Origin: Planctomycetales bacterium
Lineage (GTDB): Bacteria; Planctomycetota; SBBH01
Assembly (NCBI GenBank): GCA_005239795.1
Contig: SBBH01000162.1
Location: forward strand, 1 to 8,868
Direction of reading: 5' to 3'
DNA length: 8,868 nucleotides
Shown here: positions 4,338 to 8,868 of the stretch, in pieces
Layout: each line of letters opens with the position of its first letter
How positions within the stretch are numbered: the stretch's first letter is position 1
The notes under the pieces: model-generated
The model's input: only the letters and a program-made list of their open reading frames with translations
Told to the model about the DNA's origin: nothing
The model's database searches: none
Position numbers and translations under genes: made by a program

Positions 4338-7300
4338 CTACTGTGGGGAAGGGGCGGCTTGCACGGGCTTCCCGCCCAGTTTGTGGAAATTCAGGATGAA
4401 GGCGAGCATCTCTTCCTCATTGAAACCGTACTGGGCCTCCATCTCCCTCCAGTCGAAGGTGGGCATGTTGGTGCCGGGGCGCATCTTCGTGGGGTCCTTA
4501 ATCCAGGAGAGGATCCAGTCGGGGCGCAATCTTTCGGGGATCTTTTCAAAGTCGGGCGCCCAGGCCTTCTTCTCGATCAGGGTCTTGGCGTTTTCCGGCG
4601 GCGGGGTATGGATTTTCCCTTCGCCCACGATGTGGCATTTCACGCAGTAGTTGGCGCTCGCGTCGGTCGCCCCCCAGAAGAATTTCCCGGCCTTCTCGAT
4701 CCGATCGGCATGCGCGGCAAGATACTCGGGGGACTGGACCGGATGCGCCGGCACGGGCGGCAAGGGATGCCCGAGCCCCTCCTTGTAGGCAAAGTACTGC
4801 GAGAGGACCCCCAGCTCCCGCGGCGTCAAGGGGAAGGTGGGCATACGGACCCAGACGTTCGGGCGGATCTCATCAGGCGACTTCAGGAACGTCTGCAGCC
4901 ACTCGGGGCGGACCTTGCGCCCCTCCCCCTCGAGGACCGGCGGGCCCTGGTTCACGGGGTCGAACTTGCCGTCCCCGTCGGGATAGAGCGCCGCCAGGTT
5001 CTTCCCGAGCCCCCCGCCGCGCGCCGGCGTCAGCGCCACGAAACGGGGGTTCCCCGAAAGCGCCTTCAACTCCGACGTCGGGCGTGAGCCGTCGAGAACG
5101 TAACCCCCCAGATGCACTCCGGCGTTCGGCTTAAACTCCTCGATCGTCTTCTCCTCGTCCTCGTCCACATAGGAGAGGAGATCGCCCGGCACCGTCACGC
5201 GGTGGACGAGCTTACGGCCCGTGGCGGGGTCCTTTTCCTCGTAGTCCAAGACCAGGTGCGCCTCCTCCAGCACATGGCATCCCGCGCAGTTGAAGCGGTT
5301 GATGATCTTCTCCCCTTCCTCGACGACCGCCTTCGCGGGCCCCAGGGCCGCAAGATACGACGCCGGGACCGGATCCTTGACCATCCCCGAGAGGAACGCC
5401 GCGATCGCGCGGGCCTCGTCGACGGACATGTTGAAATTGGGCATCCGGAGCTTGTCGAGGAATTTTTTTTCGCGCGCACCCATGGGCAGGGCCGCCGTCG
5501 GCGCCGGCTCCCCCTTTTCTTTTCCATGGGGGGCGCCGCGGCCGCCAGAGCCGCCGTGAGAGGCCTGAAAGATCATGTCGTAGATCCGCGGGTCGACGAG
5601 CTTCTGGATAAAGAAGTTCCAGCGCGCGTGCTCGATCGGCACGAACCCGAAGTCGAGCCGGTGGACGTCCTTCGAGCCGATCGCCTGGGACCCAGTGAGC
5701 TCCACACCGATCCCGAAACCGCGCGGAACGCCGGGGATCGCGTGGCACCCGGCGCATCCGTAGTGGCTCAGGGTCCGCTCGCCCAGGAACAAACGCTCCC
5801 GCCGGGCGGGGCTTTCGGACTCCAAGCGCGCGATCTCCTCGTTGTAGCGGCGCGTCACGTGCGCGACGACCCCCTCCACGGCCGGCGTCCAGAGCCCCGC
5901 CCCGCTCCAGACCCCTTGTACCTTTTCGACAACCTGCCGGAAAGAAAGCGTCGCCACCTGGTCCTTCATGGCCCGTGTCAGCGCCGACCCCTCGAAGTGG
6001 CGGTAGGGGCCGCGCTTCTCCTCGTCCACGAGCGCCTGGAGCTTTTCGCGCAGGGCTGCGTCCGCCACGCGCGGAAGCTCCTGGCGGGCGCGCACCAGCT
6101 GGCCGGCGTAGCGGCGCGCGTCGCCGGGCCCCATCCGGGCGTCGTAGTCGGAAGCGATCTCCCCGAACATCCGCTCCTTCAGGGATTCGATCTGGGCGAG
6201 TCGCGCCTCCCCCAAGGCCAACGCCAAAAACCCTTCCGACTCCTCGATCACGATCCGGGCGACGGTCTTGGCGAGCGACTCCGAGAGGATCTCGCCGTAG
6301 CGGCTCTCGAGCTCGGACGCGGTGAATCGGCCGGCAAGAAACTCCCGCGCGGCGGCCGCGACTGCAGGGGCCGGCGGCTCAGGAACCGCCTGGGGAGCCC
6401 CCCCCTTCAAGGTCGCGAGGTACGCGGTGATGTCGGCGGCCTCCACCTCCGAAAGCCTCAGGCTCGGCATGCGGCTGTCGGGGTAGTAGTGGCGCGGGTT
6501 CCGGATCCAATGGAAGATCCATTCCGGGGAGGTCTTGTCGCCAATGCGCGAAAGATCGGGAACGTAGAGCTTGGACGGGGTCCCCGGCTTCAACTCCCCC
6601 ACCGAGTGGCAGGCGAGGCACCCCAAGGTTTGAAACGCCTGTTTCCCCTTCTCGGCGTCGCCGGCGGGGATTCCCTGACCTTGGCCCTGGTAGTCGTGGC
6701 GGCCCGAGAAGTGGAAGAGATAGGCGACCACCGCGTCCACGGCGGCGTGGTCGCGCTTCCGGTCCTCCTCGCCGGAGGAATTCGTCAGGCCGAAAAACTG
6801 CGGCATCGTGGTCTCGGGCCGGAACGCCTTGGGGTTCTCGATCCATGCGTGCGCCCAGTCGGGAGTGGTTTTTGAGGCGAGGTGCGTGAGGTCCGGCCCC
6901 ACCGGCGGCGGATCCTCGAACCCCTCGGTCATGTGACACCCGTAGCATCCGAACCGCTGGAAGCTCGCGCGCCCACGGTTCAAAACCTCGGCGCCGGCGA
7001 TCTCGTCCAGTTGCTTGTGGCACTTGTAGCAGCTGGCCTGCATCAAGGGCTTGGGGAGCATCGGGTGCTCCCACTCGTGCCCCTCGAGGTCGGGGTGCCA
7101 GCCATATTTTTCGCGCCAGAGCGCAGCCTGCGTCTCATCGGCCGGCGTGTGGTTGGCGCGTGTGAACTCGACCGCCCGGGGGCGCCCGCCGTGGCAGACG
7201 GTGCACCCGAACTTATTTATCGGGTGCTTCGAGCTGTCGGCGAGGTACAGGTCCAGGCGCGGATGGGTCCGGAAGGGATGCCGCTCGTTCTCGAACCCCT

Positions 7301-8105
7301 TCCGGTCGATCGCCACGTGGCAGGTGATACACCGGTCGACCTTCGGGACGTTCATGAAGTGGTAGTCGTCGCCGAGCTCCGAGAGGACCACCTGCTTGAT
7401 CTTGATGGTGGGATCGACGACATCGAGAGGCGGGGCGTTCCGGGCGATGTTGAGCGGCGTGGGAGCCACAAGCGCCAGGGCCCGGTCGATCTTGTCCACC
7501 TCCGCGAAAAGCGCCTCGCGCTCCTTCTCGATCGCGGCGACGTCCGAGAGAAGCGCCTGACGCTTGGCGTCGGCGGCGCTGTGCTTCGCCTCGATCGCCT
7601 CGAGCGCGAGTTTGAGCTCCTCGGCCTTCTTTTCAGTCTGCGTAAGCTTGGCTTTCAAGGGAGCGGCCGCCTCCGGATTGGCGCGCCCCCGGGCCGCCTC
7701 CTCGTAGTCGTACCGGACGCTGTCGATCTCGGCGCGCGTGAATTTGTAGACCTGGTCGGCCTTGTAGCGCTGGGCCTCGACCGCCAAAAACTCCTTCAGG
7801 GCGGCGTCGTATTCGGCGCGCTTTCCCTTTAAGGCCTTGCGGGCGGCCTTTTCCTTGGTGTTAAGCTCCTCGCGGCGGGCCGGATCGATCTTGGACACGG
7901 CTTCGGCGCGCGCCTGGGCCAGACGGGCCGCCTCGATCTCTTGAAACTCCCCCTGGTAGTCCTTCCAGTCGCGGAACCCCTTCCAGTCAAGCCAGACCAT
8001 CCAGAAGACGAGCCCCAACAGGATGAGGCTCGACGCGAAAAAGACCCAGTTGATGAGGTCCGTCGCGTAGAAATACCCCTGGGGGTTTCGGTCTTCCTGA
8101 GTCAT
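4338..8105 (-). CDS. Giant membrane-anchored octahaem c-type cytochrome of a bc-type complex
   Basis: A 1255-residue protein. Residues 17-40 are one membrane helix with no cleavable signal peptide evident, so the bulk should lie in the periplasm. Residues about 50-212 are a charged Lys/Glu/Ala-rich coiled coil. Eight CxxCH haem sites follow: CITCH 259, CTVCH 301, CYKCH 359, CYGCH 387, CLACH 496, CAGCH 784, CAGCH 940, CVKCH 1154. The first three are close together with no Met motif, suggesting His/His ligation. The last five each have a downstream MP motif (M434, M546, M888, M1088, M1214), the likely axial Met of class I-like domains. Four of these carry a W..hW...P...P..MP signature (417-435, 529-547, 1069-1089, 1197-1215). 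Residues about 571-780 have no haem. It presumably takes electrons from the cytochrome b encoded upstream. The ATG has only a weak GGGGA upstream. The exact family name is not certain. Confidence 0.93.
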   Translation of the reverse strand: MTQEDRNPQGYFYATDLINWVFFASSLILLGLVFWMVWLDWKGFRDWKDYQGEFQEIEAARLAQARAEAVSKIDPARREELNTKEKAARKALKGKRAEYDAALKEFLAVEAQRYKADQVYKFTRAEIDSVRYDYEEAARGRANPEAAAPLKAKLTQTEKKAEELKLALEAIEAKHSAADAKRQALLSDVAAIEKEREALFAEVDKIDRALALVAPTPLNIARNAPPLDVVDPTIKIKQVVLSELGDDYHFMNVPKVDRCITCHVAIDRKGFENERHPFRTHPRLDLYLADSSKHPINKFGCTVCHGGRPRAVEFTRANHTPADETQAALWREKYGWHPDLEGHEWEHPMLPKPLMQASCYKCHKQLDEIAGAEVLNRGRASFQRFGCYGCHMTEGFEDPPPVGPDLTHLASKTTPDWAHAWIENPKAFRPETTMPQFFGLTNSSGEEDRKRDHAAVDAVVAYLFHFSGRHDYQGQGQGIPAGDAEKGKQAFQTLGCLACHSVGELKPGTPSKLYVPDLSRIGDKTSPEWIFHWIRNPRHYYPDSRMPSLRLSEVEAADITAYLATLKGGAPQAVPEPPAPAVAAAAREFLAGRFTASELESRYGEILSESLAKTVARIVIEESEGFLALALGEARLAQIESLKERMFGEIASDYDARMGPGDARRYAGQLVRARQELPRVADAALREKLQALVDEEKRGPYRHFEGSALTRAMKDQVATLSFRQVVEKVQGVWSGAGLWTPAVEGVVAHVTRRYNEEIARLESESPARRERLFLGERTLSHYGCAGCHAIPGVPRGFGIGVELTGSQAIGSKDVHRLDFGFVPIEHARWNFFIQKLVDPRIYDMIFQASHGGSGGRGAPHGKEKGEPAPTAALPMGAREKKFLDKLRMPNFNMSVDEARAIAAFLSGMVKDPVPASYLAALGPAKAVVEEGEKIINRFNCAGCHVLEEAHLVLDYEEKDPATGRKLVHRVTVPGDLLSYVDEDEEKTIEEFKPNAGVHLGGYVLDGSRPTSELKALSGNPRFVALTPARGGGLGKNLAALYPDGDGKFDPVNQGPPVLEGEGRKVRPEWLQTFLKSPDEIRPNVWVRMPTFPLTPRELGVLSQYFAYKEGLGHPLPPVPAHPVQSPEYLAAHADRIEKAGKFFWGATDASANYCVKCHIVGEGKIHTPPPENAKTLIEKKAWAPDFEKIPERLRPDWILSWIKDPTKMRPGTNMPTFDWREMEAQYGFNEEEMLAFILNFHKLGGKPVQAAPSPQ

Positions 8106-8112
8106 GGAAGAA

Positions 8113-8156
8113 GTCCCCGGTCCCCGGTCCCCAGTCCCCAGTCAAAAGCCAAAAGT
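8113..8156. repeat. Heptamer repeats GTCCCCR and CAAAAGY upstream of the cytochrome c gene
   Basis: On the plus strand GTCCCCG twice and GTCCCCA twice (8113-8140), followed by GTC, then CAAAAGC and CAAAAGT (8143-8156). All units are exactly 7 nt. The GTCCCCA unit is a rotation of CCCCAGT, which resembles the heptanucleotide short tandem repeats described in filamentous cyanobacteria. The array reaches to within 8 nt of the cytochrome start codon and occupies the ribosome binding region. Confidence 0.9.
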
Positions 8157-8165
8157 GCGGCTCGC

Positions 8166-8222
8166 CAGCGGGAACGCCCTCTGACCCGCTGACTGGCGAC
8201 TGGCGACTGGCGACTGGCGACT
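8166..8222. repeat. GACTGGC heptamer array with adjoining hairpin
   Basis: Four perfect plus-strand GACTGGC units (8191-8218) and a partial fifth lie 21 nt downstream (in plus coordinates) of the cytochrome b stop. Next to it CAGCGGG (8166-8172) and CCCGCTG (8185-8191) form a 7-bp inverted repeat with a 12-nt loop. No U-tract follows on either strand, so it is not a clear terminator; it could be an mRNA-stabilising hairpin between cytochrome b and cytochrome c. Nothing else is seen in the 138-nt spacer. Confidence 0.8.
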
Positions 8223-8243
8223 TGAATCACCGTTCTCACTCCT

Positions 8244-8868
8244 TCAGATGTTGAAGAAGTACTCCGGTATCGCGACGATGTACTTAAGGTTCAAGACCCA
8301 CCGCAGGACCATCTTGATGGGAAGCAGCATCATGATCAAAGTCAGGTTCATCACGATGTTGTAGCGGATGAACCCCAGCCCCGCGTAGAACCGCTTCAAG
8401 AAGGTCTTCGCCAGGATCGGCGGGATCAGGACCAGGTATCCGGCGACCAGGGCCAACCCCACGCTCTCGCGCGCGACGGCGTTGACGATCCTAGGCAGGT
8501 GGCCGCTCCCCTCCAAGAGGACCGGGAACCCCGTCCCGAGCCAGCGGATCCAGAAGAACTCTGAGAGGTTGATGTTGTTCAAGACCAGCACCTTGTGGAC
8601 GTCCCACGTCTCAAAGGGGCCGAAAAAGTTCCAGTTCGGCCCCCGCAGGAACGTCCCCAGGAATACCAGGAGCACCCACAGGATCAGAAACCCAAACAGG
8701 AAGAAAGCGATCGCGAATGGCCGCTCCTTCAAGGTGTAGTACCCCATCCCCTTGGGGTTCCGGTCGACGAAGGGGATGGCGCACAAGCCAGCGATGATGA
8801 GGCTCGGGAACACCACGCCGGCCAGCCATGGGTCGAAATAGACGAGCTGTTCCTGCAGGCCCAGGAAG
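8244..8868 (-). CDS. Cytochrome b, C-terminal part (bc/b6f-type complex; 5' end outside window)
   Basis: 207 residues are visible; the gene continues past the right edge. It begins FLGLQEQLVYFDPWLAGVVF, the region that in this family follows the quinol-site PEWY-like motif, and continues with DRNPKGMGYYT. About four membrane helices can be seen: residues 15-33, 50-73, 132-152 and 167-189, matching the C-terminal (subunit IV-like) domain. GPNWNFFGPF at 76-85 is a loop typical of this branch. The haem-ligand histidines would be in the missing N-terminal part or a separate gene. An in-frame GTG at 8816 is internal and not a start. With the multihaem cytochrome just downstream it would form a quinol:cytochrome c oxidoreductase in the cytoplasmic membrane. 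Whether it is a full-length cytochrome b or a split subunit cannot be told here. Confidence 0.9.
   Translation of the reverse strand, partial: FLGLQEQLVYFDPWLAGVVFPSLIIAGLCAIPFVDRNPKGMGYYTLKERPFAIAFFLFGFLILWVLLVFLGTFLRGPNWNFFGPFETWDVHKVLVLNNINLSEFFWIRWLGTGFPVLLEGSGHLPRIVNAVARESVGLALVAGYLVLIPPILAKTFLKRFYAGLGFIRYNIVMNLTLIMMLLPIKMVLRWVLNLKYIVAIPEYFFNI

Noticed and set aside
4211..4399. 62-codon plus-strand ORF in the spacer
   Set aside because: It has no ribosome binding site, composition unlike a protein, and runs into the antisense of the cytochrome gene.
5112..6875. 587-codon plus-strand ORF opposite the cytochrome gene
   Set aside because: It is fully antisense to the octahaem cytochrome with its intact haem motifs, and its own sequence is low-complexity Arg/Leu/Gly-rich with no domain. 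High GC produces such shadow frames.
6882..7832. 316-codon plus-strand ORF
   Set aside because: Antisense to the coiled-coil and first haem domains of the same cytochrome; no recognisable motifs.
8113..8222. Possible CRISPR array
   Set aside because: The repeats are 7-nt tandem units without spacers of the right length; there are no cas genes.

Overview
The window is high-GC bacterial DNA in which every recognisable gene lies on the minus strand. Read in the direction of transcription (right to left), it holds the 3' end of a respiratory cytochrome b/multihaem cytochrome c cluster, followed by a histidine biosynthesis operon with its own promoter and attenuator. The organism cannot be named from this window. 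High GC, a very large membrane-anchored octahaem c-type cytochrome beside a cytochrome b, and heptanucleotide repeats in the spacers suggest a non-model environmental lineage (for example Planctomycetota-, Nitrospirota- or NC10-like). That placement is inference only.

Respiratory part (8868 to 3845): the C-terminal part of a cytochrome b (8244-8868, cut by the window edge); a 1255-residue cytochrome with one N-terminal membrane anchor, a coiled coil and eight CxxCH haem sites (4338-8105); and a 116-residue single-pass membrane protein of unknown function (3845-4195). Together they look like subunits of a bc-type quinol-oxidising complex whose electron acceptor arm is an unusually large multihaem protein. 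The Rieske and other subunits would lie beyond the right edge.

Histidine part (3806 to 1): a near-consensus sigma70 promoter (TTGACG, 17 nt, TATAGT) is followed within a few bases by an 18-codon leader ORF with four consecutive His codons (MSRAAFQGHHHHPLRVAG). Mutually exclusive RNA hairpins come next: a 1:2 pairing over the His codons, a 16-bp antiterminator, and a GC-rich terminator. Then come hisG, a hisC fused to a HAD phosphatase domain, hisB, and the first 30 codons of hisH. This is a complete ribosome-mediated transcription attenuator of the kind known from enterobacterial his operons, and it is the most interesting element here. Pathway steps present are 1 (HisG), dehydratase (HisB), aminotransferase (HisC), probably the phosphatase (HAD domain), and the start of the glutaminase of IGP synthase (HisH). 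hisD is not in its common place between hisG and hisC.

A second theme is that every non-overlapping intergenic spacer carries short tandem repeats with a 7-nt period, of different sequence in each spacer. The only junction without one is the 4-nt overlap of hisC and hisB.
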